Source: Thermoleophilales bacterium (GTDB lineage: Bacteria; Actinomycetota; Thermoleophilia; Solirubrobacterales; 70-9). Taken from it: a DNA stretch of 64,000 bases. The position numbers and the translations under genes were made by a program. This document shows, in pieces, positions 1 through 9,337 of the stretch. Location of the stretch: NCBI GenBank assembly GCA_020636895.1, contig JACJWZ010000001.1, positions 1,534,373 through 1,598,372 of the forward strand, given 5' to 3'. Within the stretch, counting starts at the first letter, position 1, and every line of letters begins with the position of its first letter. Below the pieces are notes generated by a model that saw nothing but the letters and a program-made list of their open reading frames with translations, made no database searches and had not been told where the DNA came from.

Positions 1-863
1 CCGTACCCGACCGGGATGACGCCGACCAGCGTGTCGGACTCCGCCGTCCAGGTGCGCCCGTAGCCGACCGAGTCACCCGCGAGCGCCGCCTTAACCTCGG
101 CGAGGTAGCCGTGCAGCGACATCGCCGGCTGCAGGCCGTGAGAGGAGGCGTCCTCGCCGAACGGGTCGAGACCGTAGATCGCCACCCCGCAGCGGACCAT
201 GTCGAAGTGGAAATCGGCGCCGCGCAGGGTCGCGGCGCTGTTGGCGGCATGCAGGGTGATCCCGCGGTGCCGCTCCTTGGCGGGCACGGCGACCTCGCGG
301 AAGCGCTGGAGCTGCTCTCGCAGGAAGGATTCGTCGTCCTCGTCGGCGGTGGCGAAGTGGGTCCAGAGCCCGCCGAGCTCGACCCGCTCGTCAGCCGCGG
401 CATCGTCGACCAGCGCCTCGATGACGCGTGGGTCGCGATCACCGAGCCGCCCCATCCCGGTGTCGTACTTGACATGCACGCGCGGCCTGAAGCCGAACAT
501 CGCGGCGCGCTCGGAGATCTCGGCGAGGAAGCCCATGCGCCAGACGGCGATCTCCGCGCGCGCCTGCATCGCCACGTCGAGCTCGGCCCCGGTCAGGGCG
601 CCCATGACGAGGATGGGCGCCTCCGGCAACCGGGAGCGAAGTTCGAACGCCTCGGTCGCCGTCGCCACCGCGAGCCGGCTCGCGCCGCCGCGCATCGCCG
701 CCTCCGCGCATTCAGCCATCCCGTGTCCGTAGCCGTTCGACTTGACGACCGCGCAGAGCTCGGCGTTGCCCTGCAGGCCGAGCTTCAGGTGGCTGCAGTT
801 GCGCTCGATCGCGCCGAGATCGACGACGGCCATCGCCCGCTGGAAGGGCTCGTGGGCGCTCAT
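1..863 (-). CDS. alr: Alanine racemase, N-terminal part (runs off the left edge)
   Basis: Pyridoxal-phosphate enzyme that makes D-alanine from L-alanine for peptidoglycan. About 287 residues are visible. The cofactor-binding lysine lies in AVVKSNGYGHG (Lys41), followed by the barrel segment HVKYDTGMGRLG. The window edge cuts the protein in the strand reading VGVIPVGYG, at the start of the C-terminal domain that carries the catalytic tyrosine. The ATG at 863 overlaps the stop of nnr by four bases (ATGA), so the two are probably translationally coupled. The order acpS-nnr-alr is typical of actinobacteria. Confidence 0.95.
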   Translation of the reverse strand, partial: MSAHEPFQRAMAVVDLGAIERNCSHLKLGLQGNAELCAVVKSNGYGHGMAECAEAAMRGGASRLAVATATEAFELRSRLPEAPILVMGALTGAELDVAMQARAEIAVWRMGFLAEISERAAMFGFRPRVHVKYDTGMGRLGDRDPRVIEALVDDAAADERVELGGLWTHFATADEDDESFLREQLQRFREVAVPAKERHRGITLHAANSAATLRGADFHFDMVRCGVAIYGLDPFGEDASSHGLQPAMSLHGYLAEVKAALAGDSVGYGRTWTAESDTLVGVIPVGY

Positions 864-2419
864 CCGTCCGCCCGCAGGCCCTCCGGCAGGCAGGCGATCA
901 CGTCGCTCGCGATCACCGACTCGACGCCGAGCCTCTCGCCGGCGACGCGACCCGCGCGCGAGTGCGCCAGGACACCCGCGCAGGCGGCCTCGAACGCCTC
1001 CATCCCGCGGGCCAGCAGCGCGCCGATCGTCCCCGAGAGGACGTCGCCCGTACCAGCCGTGGCGAGCGCCGGGCTGCCCTCGACGTTGACGGCGAGGCGC
1101 TCCCCGGAGGCGACCAGGGTGTCGTCGCCCTTGAGCACAACCACAGCGCCCGAAGCGTCGGCGGCGCGGCGCACCGAGTCGAGCCGCCGCGCCGCGATCG
1201 CGCCGGAGTCGGCACCGAGCAGGCGGCCGAGCTCGCCCGCGTGCGGGGTGAGGACGGTCGGAGCCGAGCGCGAGGCGAGCGAGGCGAGGTCCGTCCCGAG
1301 CGCGTTGAGACCGTCGGCGTCGACGAGCAGCGGGCAGGGCACGCGCGGCGCCAGGTGCCGAGCGAGCGACGCCGCCTGAGGGGTGCGCCCGAGCCCCGGG
1401 CCGAGCACCACCGCCCCGGCGCGCTCGGCGCGCTCGAGGATCGTCGAGGCGGCGGCGACATCGAGCGAGCCGTCGACGCTGTCGACCCCGACGGTCATCA
1501 CCTCGGTCAGCTTCGTCTCGAGGATCGGCTCGAGCGCATCGGGGACCGCGGCCGTCGCGTAGCCGGCCCCCGCGCGTATCGCAGCCATCGACGCCAGGCA
1601 GACGGCGCCGGTGAGCCCCCGCGAGCCGCCGACGACGATCACCTCGCCGGAGGCGAACTTCGTCGACTCCCTGCCGCGCCTGGGGGCGAGCGCCAACACC
1701 CGTCCACCGATCGTCCCGCCGGCGGGCGGCTGCGGGGCGCCCGGCGGGATCCCGATCGGAGCCACGACGAGATCCCCACATCGCCACTTGCCGGGAGCGA
1801 TCCTGTGCCCGAGCTTGGGAGCGTGGAAGGTCACCGTCGCGTCCGCCCCGACGCAGGTCTCAGCGGTCTCGCCGGTGGCGGCGTCGACGCCGGAGGGGAT
1901 GTCGCAGGCGACGACGGGGACCCCGCCCATACGAAGCTCGTTCACGGCGGCGATCACACCGGCGACCGGCTCGCGCGGTTCGCCCGCGAAGCCCGTCCCG
2001 AAGATCGCGTCGACTATCGCGCCGGCGCCCGCCAGCGCATCGAGCGCGGGCTCGTCGCCGAGCAGCCGCCAACCGTCGGTGCCGAGCCGCTCCAGGTTGG
2101 CCGTCGCGTCGGGGCTGAGCTCGTCGGCGGGCCACAGCAGCAGGGCCTCGGCGGCGATCCCCGTCTCGCGCAGCAACCGCGCGACCACGAGGCCGTCGCC
2201 GCCGTTGTTGCCCTTGCCGCAGACGACGCGCACGGGACCGCCAACCGCGAGCGCGGCGACCTCACGGGCCAGTGCCGCCCCCGCAGCCTCCATCAGCTCG
2301 AGCGAGGGAACACCCTGCTCGTCGATGGCCCAGCGGTCGACCGCACCCATGCCCGCGGCGTCGAAGAGCGGCTCGAGCCAGTCGGGTTGCGATTCGGGTG
2401 CGGCGGGGTCTGCGCTCAC
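860..2419 (-). CDS. nnr: Bifunctional NAD(P)H-hydrate epimerase / ADP-dependent NAD(P)HX dehydratase
   Basis: Repairs hydrated NADH and NADPH: the N-terminal half epimerises NAD(P)HX and the C-terminal half dehydrates the S form using ADP. The YjeF-N-like domain (about 20-225) shows VVCGKGNNGGDGLVVARLL and AIFGTGF. The ribokinase-like C-terminal domain (about 240-515) shows VVLKGDDTLVA and ALATAGTGDVLSGTIGALLA. The length of 519 aa is normal for the fused form. The start is GTG at 2419. It lies 24 bases after acpS and overlaps alr by four bases. Confidence 0.95.
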   Translation of the reverse strand: MSADPAAPESQPDWLEPLFDAAGMGAVDRWAIDEQGVPSLELMEAAGAALAREVAALAVGGPVRVVCGKGNNGGDGLVVARLLRETGIAAEALLLWPADELSPDATANLERLGTDGWRLLGDEPALDALAGAGAIVDAIFGTGFAGEPREPVAGVIAAVNELRMGGVPVVACDIPSGVDAATGETAETCVGADATVTFHAPKLGHRIAPGKWRCGDLVVAPIGIPPGAPQPPAGGTIGGRVLALAPRRGRESTKFASGEVIVVGGSRGLTGAVCLASMAAIRAGAGYATAAVPDALEPILETKLTEVMTVGVDSVDGSLDVAAASTILERAERAGAVVLGPGLGRTPQAASLARHLAPRVPCPLLVDADGLNALGTDLASLASRSAPTVLTPHAGELGRLLGADSGAIAARRLDSVRRAADASGAVVVLKGDDTLVASGERLAVNVEGSPALATAGTGDVLSGTIGALLARGMEAFEAACAGVLAHSRAGRVAGERLGVESVIASDVIACLPEGLRADG

Positions 2420-2443
2420 TGCCCCGATGAGCCTAGTGGTCGG

Positions 2444-2809
2444 CTAGCGCGCCACGACGACCGCGGCCGCCGTCTCCCGCGAGTGCGTCAGCGAGACCGC
2501 CAGGTCGAACCCGTTCGCCGCCGCCGCCTCGCGGGCGGCCCCGTGGAGGATGAGCGTCGGCACGGGGTCGTCGCCGACCTCGACGTCGCGCGGGCCGCAC
2601 GCGCCGCCGAGCGCCTTGATGGTCGCCTCCTTGGCCGCGAACCGCGCCGCGAGGTGGCGGCCGGGACGGGCACGCCGGGAGGCGGCCTGGAGCTCGCGCG
2701 GGCGGAAGAGGCGCTCGGCGAGGCGGGGTCGGCGCGCCAGCGCCGCCTCGACCCGCTCGATCTCGATCAGGTCGATCCCGAGTCCCGGAGCCGCGGGGAC
2801 GGCGGTCAC
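2444..2809 (-). CDS. acpS: Holo-[acyl-carrier-protein] synthase
   Basis: Transfers 4'-phosphopantetheine from CoA to the ACP serine, activating fatty-acid synthesis. The 121-aa protein has GLGIDLIEIERVE near the N-terminus (Mg-binding Asp), RFAAKEATIKALG in the middle (second acidic ligand) and the closing VSLTHSRETAAAVVV strand. Length is typical of AcpS. The GTG start at 2809 overlaps the stop of the upstream lipoprotein gene (GTGA). It probably belongs to one transcript with glmS, the lipoprotein, nnr and alr. Confidence 0.95.
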   Translation of the reverse strand: MTAVPAAPGLGIDLIEIERVEAALARRPRLAERLFRPRELQAASRRARPGRHLAARFAAKEATIKALGGACGPRDVEVGDDPVPTLILHGAAREAAAANGFDLAVSLTHSRETAAAVVVAR

Positions 2810-4452
2810 GGCGTGATCATCGCCGCGGCTGCGTCGCTGCCCGCATCGTCGGACTCCTTGACGCCGAGCACGAAGCTCCCGACGGTGCGATCTCCGCTCG
2901 TCCCTGTCCCCGCCACCATGTAGTCGATGGCGTGCAGGTAGGGGGCGGCCTGCGCGTAGTCGGGATCATCGGTCGCGCCCTGCTGGCTCTCGATCAGGGC
3001 CAGCAGCGACGGCATGTCGAGGAAGAACGTCGGCGTCGCGCCATCGGCGAGGTTGCCGGTCGCGGCCGAGAAGCGGTCGGAGTCCGCGAGCGTCTCGTCG
3101 GGGTCGAGCACGCTGTCGACGTTCTCGGATCCCGCGGCCATCACCGCCTTGCCGTCACGGACCGCGAACTCGGCGGTGAACGGTGGCGCCGAGACGGTGA
3201 ATCCGTCGCCCTTGGAGTTCGGGGCGATCTCGGCCTGCCGACGCAGGGAGCGGTTCTTCTCGAGCGAGGCCTGGAGCTTGTCGAGCGCAGCGGTGGCGGC
3301 CTTGTCGTCGTTCGACTCGGCCACGACGCCGGCGCCGACCCCGAGCACGGACGTCCCCTCGAAGAAGGCGCCGGCATCACCGATCCAGCCGAGGTCCTTC
3401 TCGAGGTTGAGCCCGGTCTTCTTCTCGATCTGGTTGAACGGATCGAACTGGGAGGCGTCGACGCCGGGCGGCAACTGGCTCTTCGCCTGCTTGAGCGAGG
3501 CCTCGAAGCCCTTCTGGAACTGCTGCAGCTGGGTCGTGATCTGCTCGCCGACGTCCGTGCTCGCCGTCGCGAACCACGAATCGGCGGGGAAGGTGGTGAT
3601 CAGGTCGGTCGCCGCCGGCGCGTCGTCCGGGGTCGGAGCGGAGCCCTCGACCGAGAACGAACTGTCGGTCACGGTTCCCCAGGCCTCGACCGGGCCGTCG
3701 GGGATCTGCGCGAACGCCTCGTCGAGCTGCTTCGACTCCTGGGCGGAGAGATCGGGAGAGGACTTGATCAGGTCGGTGATCGCGGCGCCGTCGGCGTACA
3801 TCGAGAAGACGCTGTCGTCGGGGGCCTCGTCGAGCGCCGCGGTCGCGTCGCCGTTGTCGGCAAGCGAGTCGCCTGAGCCGGCGTCGACGGCGGCCTTGAA
3901 GGCCTGCTCGGTGCCCACGATGAGGAAGTCGTTGTCAACCCCGATCGCGGTCCCGTCCTCGGAGTCGAGCTTGTAGCTGACCCCCTCGTAGGTCTCGTCC
4001 GACGTCGTGTCGCCGGACTCCTCGAGAGTGGAGTCGACGAAGCCCTGCGCGGCGTCGGAGTCGGTCGTTGCGACCACCAGCGCCGCATCGGGCTGCTCGG
4101 TGTCGAACTGGAAGCCGGAGACGAACACGCCGGCGCGGGAGCCGAGCCACGGCTTGATGTCGTCCTCGTAGTTGAGGTCAGTGTCCTCGGCGAGCGAGCT
4201 GTTGAGCCCGTCGATGATCTGCGCGCCGGGGTCGTCCTCGCCGGTCAGCTTGCCCACCGCGGACTCGAGGTTGTCCTTGAGCTCGCCCTCGGGGCGGACG
4301 ACCATCTCCATGTAGAACGGAGCATCGGCCGGGACCATCGCGATCGGATCGGGACCCGACTCGGGCTCGTCGTCGGAGCCGCAGGCAGCGGCGAAAAGGG
4401 CGATGGCGAGGATGGCGACGGGGAGCGCGAGGCGCAGGAGCTTGGAGTGCAT
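2806..4452 (-). CDS. DUF3352-like lipoprotein
   Basis: Predicted lipoprotein of 548 aa with a signal peptide ending in the lipobox LFAAAC (Cys24), so it should sit on the outer face of the membrane. The rest is Ala/Asp-rich and resembles DUF3352 proteins: repeats of the type MVPADAPFYMEMVV, exposed acidic loops, and a C-terminal half that echoes the N-terminal half. No catalytic motif is visible and the function is unknown. The ATG at 4452 has AGGA eight bases upstream; ATG 4461 is an in-frame alternative. Its place between glmS and acpS within a cell-wall precursor cluster suggests an envelope role, but that is inference. Confidence 0.8.
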   Translation of the reverse strand: MHSKLLRLALPVAILAIALFAAACGSDDEPESGPDPIAMVPADAPFYMEMVVRPEGELKDNLESAVGKLTGEDDPGAQIIDGLNSSLAEDTDLNYEDDIKPWLGSRAGVFVSGFQFDTEQPDAALVVATTDSDAAQGFVDSTLEESGDTTSDETYEGVSYKLDSEDGTAIGVDNDFLIVGTEQAFKAAVDAGSGDSLADNGDATAALDEAPDDSVFSMYADGAAITDLIKSSPDLSAQESKQLDEAFAQIPDGPVEAWGTVTDSSFSVEGSAPTPDDAPAATDLITTFPADSWFATASTDVGEQITTQLQQFQKGFEASLKQAKSQLPPGVDASQFDPFNQIEKKTGLNLEKDLGWIGDAGAFFEGTSVLGVGAGVVAESNDDKAATAALDKLQASLEKNRSLRRQAEIAPNSKGDGFTVSAPPFTAEFAVRDGKAVMAAGSENVDSVLDPDETLADSDRFSAATGNLADGATPTFFLDMPSLLALIESQQGATDDPDYAQAAPYLHAIDYMVAGTGTSGDRTVGSFVLGVKESDDAGSDAAAAMITP

Positions 4453-4543
4453 CGTCGGCATCCTAGAGATAGGCGACCGGCGCCAAACCAACACGCGAGG
4501 CGGACGCGGCGAAGCGCCATGCGCAGCGCGTCGTGCGGCTCCG

Positions 4544-6403
4544 CTACTCGACGGTGACGGTCTTCGCGAGGTTGCGCGGCTGATCGACGTTGAGCCCGAG
4601 CATGCGCGCGGTGTGGTAGGCGAGAAGCTGAAGCGGGATCACCGCGAGGATCGGCTGCAGGATCCAGTCGGTGCGCGGCACGAACAGCGTCTGGTCGGCC
4701 GACTCGGCGACGATGTCGCTGCCCTCGGTGGCGATCGCGATCACGTCCGCCCCGCGCGCCCTCACCTCGGCGACGTTGGAGAGGACCTTCTCGAGCACCG
4801 GGCTGTCGGTCGCCACGCAGACGACCGGCGTGGTCTCGTCGAGCAGCGCGATCGGCCCGTGCTTCATCTCCCCGGCGGCGTACGCATCGGACGGGATGTA
4901 GGAGATCTCCTTCATCTTCAGCGCGCCCTCGAGGCAGACGGGGAGGCCGATGTGGCGGCCGAGGTAGAGGAAGAAGCGACCCTCGTGGTGGCTGCGGGCG
5001 ATCGCGCGGACCTGGGCGTCGGTTCCCTCGATGGTCTCGTCGACCTTGCGCGGCAGCGCCTTCAGCTCGGCGATCAGCTCGGCGATGCGCTCGCGCGGGA
5101 GGGCATCCCTGGCCTGCGCGAGCCAGAGCCCGAGCAGGTAGATGGCGGCGACCTGGCTCGTGAAGGTCTTGGTGGCGGCGACGCCGATCTCGAGGCCGGC
5201 TCGCGTGAACAGGACCGAGTCGGCGTCCTGGGTCGCCTGGCTCCCCATCACGTTGGTGATCCCGAGCACGTGAGCGCCCCGCTCGCGCGCGAGCCGCATC
5301 GCGGCGAGGGTGTCGGCCGTCTCGCCCGACTGGGTGATGCCGATGACGAGATCGCCCGGGCCGACGACCGGGTCGCGATAGCGGTACTCGGAGGCGACGT
5401 CCATCTCGACGGGGATCCGCGCCCAGGTCTCGATCGCGTACCGGCCCGTGAGCCCGGCGTGGTAGCTGGTGCCGCAGGCGACGATGACGATGCGGCGCAC
5501 CTCAGCGGCCTGCTCGGGCGTCAGCTTCAGCTCGCTCAGGTCGACCGAGTCGACCTCGGGGAGGCGGTCGGTGATCGTCTCGGCGACCGCGTCGGGCTGC
5601 TCGTGGATCTCCTTCATCATGAAGGTCGGGTAGCCGCCGCGCTCGGCTTCGTCCTCGTCCCAGGTGACCTCCTCGATGTCGCGCTCGCGCGGCTCGCCGT
5701 CGGCGGAGGTGACGGTGACGCCGCCGGGCGTCAGCGTGACGATCTCGCCGTTCTCGATGCGCATCACGGTGCGGGTCTCGCGCAGGAAGGCGGGGATCGC
5801 GGAGGCGAGGAAGGTCTCGCCCTCGCCGAGCCCGAGGACGAGAGGGCACTCGTTGCGGGCTCCGACGAGCTCGTCGGGGTGCGCGACGTGCATCGCGACG
5901 AAGGCGTAGTGGCCGCGGAGCTCGGCGAATGCGGCGCGGACGGCCGCGGTGAGATCACCGGCGTAGTGCTTCTCGATCAAGTGGGCGACGATCTCGGCGT
6001 CGGTCTCGGAGCTGAACTCATGGCCCTCGGAGCGGAGCTCACGGCGCAGCTCGGAGTGGTTCTCGACGATCCCGTTGAGGACGATGTGCACGTCCCCCTG
6101 CTCGTCGCTGTGCGGATGCGCGTTCTCCTCGGTGACGCGGCCGTGGGTCGCCCAACGTGTGTGGGCGAGGCCGATCGTGGCCTCGGCCTCGGCGACGGCG
6201 ACCGCGCCCCCTCGCTCCTGCTCGGCGGCGACCGCCGCGCGCAGGTTCGAGAGGTTGCCGACCGCCCGCACGGAGTCGATGCGCCCGTTGTCGAGCAGGG
6301 AGAGACCGGCGGAGTCGTATCCGCGGTACTCGAGCTTCTCGAGGCCGGCGATCAGGAGATCGCGACAGGGCCTCCCGCCCACGTATCCGACGATGCCGCA
6401 CAT
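4544..6403 (-). CDS. glmS: Glutamine--fructose-6-phosphate aminotransferase (isomerizing)
   Basis: Makes glucosamine-6-phosphate from fructose-6-phosphate and glutamine, the first step toward UDP-GlcNAc. The protein begins MCGIVGYVG, which places the catalytic N-terminal cysteine of the Ntn amidotransferase directly after Met, so ATG 6403 is the start although the frame stays open upstream. The glutaminase domain (about 1-230) shows the HTRWATHG motif. Two SIS domains follow, with CGTSYHAGL and the C-terminal QPRNLAKTVTVE. The length of 619 aa is typical. glmM lies just upstream, so both steps to GlcN-1-P are adjacent. Confidence 0.97.
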   Translation of the reverse strand: MCGIVGYVGGRPCRDLLIAGLEKLEYRGYDSAGLSLLDNGRIDSVRAVGNLSNLRAAVAAEQERGGAVAVAEAEATIGLAHTRWATHGRVTEENAHPHSDEQGDVHIVLNGIVENHSELRRELRSEGHEFSSETDAEIVAHLIEKHYAGDLTAAVRAAFAELRGHYAFVAMHVAHPDELVGARNECPLVLGLGEGETFLASAIPAFLRETRTVMRIENGEIVTLTPGGVTVTSADGEPRERDIEEVTWDEDEAERGGYPTFMMKEIHEQPDAVAETITDRLPEVDSVDLSELKLTPEQAAEVRRIVIVACGTSYHAGLTGRYAIETWARIPVEMDVASEYRYRDPVVGPGDLVIGITQSGETADTLAAMRLARERGAHVLGITNVMGSQATQDADSVLFTRAGLEIGVAATKTFTSQVAAIYLLGLWLAQARDALPRERIAELIAELKALPRKVDETIEGTDAQVRAIARSHHEGRFFLYLGRHIGLPVCLEGALKMKEISYIPSDAYAAGEMKHGPIALLDETTPVVCVATDSPVLEKVLSNVAEVRARGADVIAIATEGSDIVAESADQTLFVPRTDWILQPILAVIPLQLLAYHTARMLGLNVDQPRNLAKTVTVE

Positions 6404-6618
6404 AGCTGAGGGAGCTCCCGCATCCTGAACGGGAGGCGGGGAAGGATACGGCCACCTCGCCCGCGGGCAAAATCCCGCAACGAGTCGGTCACGCGCACGA
6501 CCGCGCGGGATGGGTCGCATATCGCCCAACTACGTGCGTTCGGCGCGGCGTGGCGCGGCATGGCGTGGCTTGCCGCGGTGTGGTGCGACTCGGCGCGGTT
6601 CGGCGCGGTTCGGGTCCG
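6404..6618 (-). other. glmM-glmS intergenic leader with GC-rich low-complexity stretch
   Basis: The 215 bases upstream of glmS hold no gene. Positions about 6540-6612 are a degenerate run of short GGCGCGGT-like units, including two direct copies of TCGGCGCGGT. I looked for a glmS ribozyme here and saw no recognisable core. The stretch could be a slippage product or an untranslated leader. Confidence 0.4.
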
Positions 6619-7938
6619 CTAGCTCAACGCGTCGCGGGCGGCGCTGACGAGGCGGCCGAGGACCTCCTCGCATTCGGCCTCGTCGGGCGCCTCGACCATC
6701 ACCCTGACGAGCGGCTCGGTTCCGGACGGGCGCACGAGGACGCGGCCACGACCCTCGAGCTTGGCCCCCTCGCGCCCGACCGCCTCCCAGACCCCGGTGG
6801 CCTCGTTCAGGGCCTCCTGGCTCGGGATGCGCACGTTCTCGAGCCGCTGCGGGAGCTTTTCGATCGGCTTCACGTCCACGAGCCGCCGGTCACCAAGCGC
6901 CCGCATGGTCAGGAGCGCCGCGGCGAGACCGTCGCCCGTTGCCGCGAATTCGGTCCAGATGATGTGCCCGGACTGCTCGCCGCCGATCGTCCAGCCGCGC
7001 TCGAGCAGCTCCTCGATCACCCAGCGATCGCCGACCTGGGTCGTCGCGACCGGGATCCCGGCCGCCTCCATCGCCTGATGGAAGCCGTAATTGCTCATCA
7101 CGGTGACGGCCGCGCCCCCGCCCCGGAGCTCGCCGGAATCGGCGAGGTGCAGCGCCGCGAGGGCGACGATCTCGTCACCGTCGAACGCCCGGCCCGCGGA
7201 GTCGACCGCGAGCATACGATCCCCGTCACCGTCGAACGCGAAGCCGATCTCGGCTCCGTGCTCGGTCACCGCGGCGGCGATCGTGCCGAGGTGGATCGAG
7301 CCGCAGCCCTCGTTGATGTTGCGGCCGTTGGGCTCGTTGCCGATCGTGATCAGGTCGGCGCCGAGACGCTCGAACGCCGCGGGTGCGGCTCGATGGGTCG
7401 CGCCGTTGGCGCAGTCGAGGACGATGCGGCGGCCGCCGAGATCGAGGTCGAAGGTCGAGGCGAGCTCGCGCAGGTAGTCGTCGAGCGCGCCTTCGAGCTT
7501 GCGGATGCGCCCCGACGAGGCACCGGTGGCCGGCCCGGCGGCGACCCGGTCCTCGACGCGCCGCTCGGCGTCGTCGCCGAGCTTCGTCCCGTCGCGGCCG
7601 AAGAACTTGATGCCGTTGTCCTGCCAGGGGTTGTGGGAGGCGGAGACGACGGCGCCGAGGTCGAAGCGATGGCGCTTGACGAGGATCGCGGCGGCGGGCG
7701 TGGGCAGGACGCCGCCGAGGAACACGTCCGCGCCGGCCGCGGCGAGGCCGGATGCGAGGGCGGATTCGAGCATGTGCCCGGACTCGCGGGTGTCGCGGAT
7801 GATCAAGACCTGCGGGCGCTCCCCCGCGAGCTCCGCCGCGGTGGCCCGGCCGAGCGCGAGTGCGAGCTCCGGCGTCAGCTTGTCGCCGACGGGCCCGCGG
7901 ACCCCGTCGGTCCCGAAGAGCTTCTCGCGTTGCGCCAT
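6619..7938 (-). CDS. glmM: Phosphoglucosamine mutase
   Basis: Interconverts glucosamine-6-phosphate and glucosamine-1-phosphate for UDP-GlcNAc synthesis. The 439-aa protein has the N-terminal LFGTDGVRG signature, the active-site phosphoserine loop VVSASHNPWQDNGIKFF (Ser101), the Mg-binding loop FAFDGDGDRML and the C-terminal phosphate-binding RPSGTEPLVRVMVE. All four hallmarks are intact. ATG at 7938. In many actinobacteria glmM directly follows rpsI; here a plus-strand glycosidase gene and a small ORF lie between them. Confidence 0.97.
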   Translation of the reverse strand: MAQREKLFGTDGVRGPVGDKLTPELALALGRATAAELAGERPQVLIIRDTRESGHMLESALASGLAAAGADVFLGGVLPTPAAAILVKRHRFDLGAVVSASHNPWQDNGIKFFGRDGTKLGDDAERRVEDRVAAGPATGASSGRIRKLEGALDDYLRELASTFDLDLGGRRIVLDCANGATHRAAPAAFERLGADLITIGNEPNGRNINEGCGSIHLGTIAAAVTEHGAEIGFAFDGDGDRMLAVDSAGRAFDGDEIVALAALHLADSGELRGGGAAVTVMSNYGFHQAMEAAGIPVATTQVGDRWVIEELLERGWTIGGEQSGHIIWTEFAATGDGLAAALLTMRALGDRRLVDVKPIEKLPQRLENVRIPSQEALNEATGVWEAVGREGAKLEGRGRVLVRPSGTEPLVRVMVEAPDEAECEEVLGRLVSAARDALS

Positions 7939-7984
7939 GACCCGGCATGATTACGCCGCCGGGGCTGAAGTGCCTGCACGCGTG

Positions 7985-8821
7985 ATGAGCCGTTCGCACC
8001 GACACCGGATCACCCTCGCGCTGCTGGGCGCCGTTGGCGCCGCGCTTGTCGCGACGCCCGCCTCCGCGTGGGAGCCGCCGCCGGCGAACGCCGGCTTCGA
8101 CTACCAGATCGGTGGCGACTACCCGTTACCCGCGGGCGTCTCCGTCGTCTCCCGCGACTGGTTCTCCGGGACCGCCGCGCCCGATCCCGATTACTCGGTC
8201 TGCTACGTCAACGCCTTCCAGACGCAAGCCGACGAGCGCGGGGCCGACCGCCCCGACGAGCGCTCCAACTGGCCTCGCAGTCTGGTTCTGAAGAGTCTCG
8301 GTGACGACCCCAACTGGGGCGGCGAGTACCTCGTCGACATCTCGAGCGCGCGCAAGCGGAACCGGGCGGCCGCCTGGGTCCAGCAGATGATCGAGGGGTG
8401 CGCGAAGGGCGGGTTCGAGGCTGTCGAGTTCGACAACCTGGATTCGTGGACCCGCTTCGACGGGACGCCGCTGGCGAAGAAGGTGCCGTTCGGGCGCCGC
8501 GACGCGGTCGCCTACGCGCGGCTCCTGGCGCGGCGCTCGCACGATCTCGGGCTGGCCGTAGGCCAGAAGAACACCGTCGAGCTCAACGCGACGGAGCGGC
8601 GGCGAGCCGGCTTCGACTTCGCGATCGCCGAGGAGTGCGGGCGCTACCGCGAGTGCGGGCGCTACGTGCGCGCCTACGGCGACCACGTAATCGCGATCGA
8701 GTACAGCCGCAAGAGCTTCGCGCGGACCTGCGCCGAGATCGGCGACGAAGTATCGGTCGTGCTCAGGGACCGCAACGTCAGCCGCCCGGGAGCGCGCAGC
8801 TACAGGTTCGCGAGCTGCTGA
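7985..8821 (+). CDS. Secreted endo-alpha-1,4-polygalactosaminidase-like glycosidase (GH114)
   Basis: A 278-aa protein with a signal peptide (positive SRSHRHR, hydrophobic core, cut near ATPASA-WEP). The mature part resembles the GH114 TIM-barrel family: FDYQIGGDY near the start, CYVNAFQTQ, LVDISSARKR, then GFEAVEFDNLDSW, whose acidic residues match the family's proposed catalytic site, and later AEECGRY. Family members cleave galactosamine-rich polymers, but the substrate here cannot be read from sequence. The start is ATG 7985; an in-frame GTG at 7982 is adjacent. It diverges from glmM and is probably a recent insertion into the rpsI-glmM order (inference). Confidence 0.8.
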   Translation: MSRSHRHRITLALLGAVGAALVATPASAWEPPPANAGFDYQIGGDYPLPAGVSVVSRDWFSGTAAPDPDYSVCYVNAFQTQADERGADRPDERSNWPRSLVLKSLGDDPNWGGEYLVDISSARKRNRAAAWVQQMIEGCAKGGFEAVEFDNLDSWTRFDGTPLAKKVPFGRRDAVAYARLLARRSHDLGLAVGQKNTVELNATERRRAGFDFAIAEECGRYRECGRYVRAYGDHVIAIEYSRKSFARTCAEIGDEVSVVLRDRNVSRPGARSYRFASC

Positions 8822-8933
8822 GCAGCCTCCGGCCGGCGGGGGGCCTCAGGCCGACATCGCGACTCCAGCCATCCCGCTGCGGTGTGGGCGCCGGTCGCCG
8901 CACTGGGCGCCCGGGCTCTCCTCCGCGCGCGTG

Positions 8934-8979
8934 ACGCCTTTTCCACGCATTCGGTGGAAAAGGTGCCACGCGTTCGCTG
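8934..8979. repeat. Dispersed palindromic repeat, copy 1
   Basis: A hairpin with perfect 10-bp arms (CCTTTTCCAC and GTGGAAAAGG) around a short loop, followed by a conserved tail containing CCACGCG. The same unit recurs near 36,416 and 36,499. It lies past the stop of the glycosidase gene, in a region where the flanking genes converge. It could be a REP-like element or a shared bidirectional terminator. Confidence 0.75.
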
Positions 8980-9076
8980 ACACACGAAGCTGATGTCGCG
9001 GTTCCGCGGAGCCCCCAGGCATGGGGAGGTCCGACGCCGGGCGCTCGGACCCGAGGTGCGCCGCCTACGCCCCCCG

Positions 9077-9223
9077 CTACAGGGGCCAGACGTCGAGGAT
9101 GTCGAGAAGCCTGAAGAGGCCGTTGACATCGACGAGCGCGGTCAACGAGCCGGTCACCGCGAGCGCGGCACCGGAGAGGACCCCACCAGCTGCTAGCCAC
9201 CCTTTGGTGTTACGCGATTCCAT
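9077..9223 (-). CDS. Possible small membrane protein, 48 aa
   Basis: An open frame reading MESRNTKGW, then an Ala/Gly/Val-rich hydrophobic stretch (about residues 10-31, containing GAALAVTGSLTALV), then a short amphipathic end finishing LDILDVWPL. This is one predicted transmembrane segment with a charged cytoplasmic start. It lies just downstream of rpsI on the same strand. Upstream of ATG 9223 there is only a weak GGA at short spacing. I do not recognise the family, and it could be a chance ORF. Confidence 0.4.
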   Translation of the reverse strand: MESRNTKGWLAAGGVLSGAALAVTGSLTALVDVNGLFRLLDILDVWPL

Positions 9224-9337
9224 GTAATCCACGATAGCCGAGTTGCGGGAATCGCAAACGCCCCTCCCGGGCGCACCATCGGGTGGGCCCGGCCGTGGCC
9301 GCCGAGAAGGGGTCGGGCGTGCCCGCGAGAGAGTCGT

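Noticed and set aside
962..2923. Long plus-strand frame opposite nnr/acpS
   Set aside because: No recognisable protein features; it is a GC-driven shadow of two real genes.
4403..6409. Long plus-strand frame opposite glmS
   Set aside because: Open frames opposite genes are common at this GC; the glmS frame has clear motifs and the opposite one none.
6404..6618. glmS ribozyme upstream of glmS
   Set aside because: I could not identify the conserved core, and the stretch is largely GGCGCGG-type repetition.
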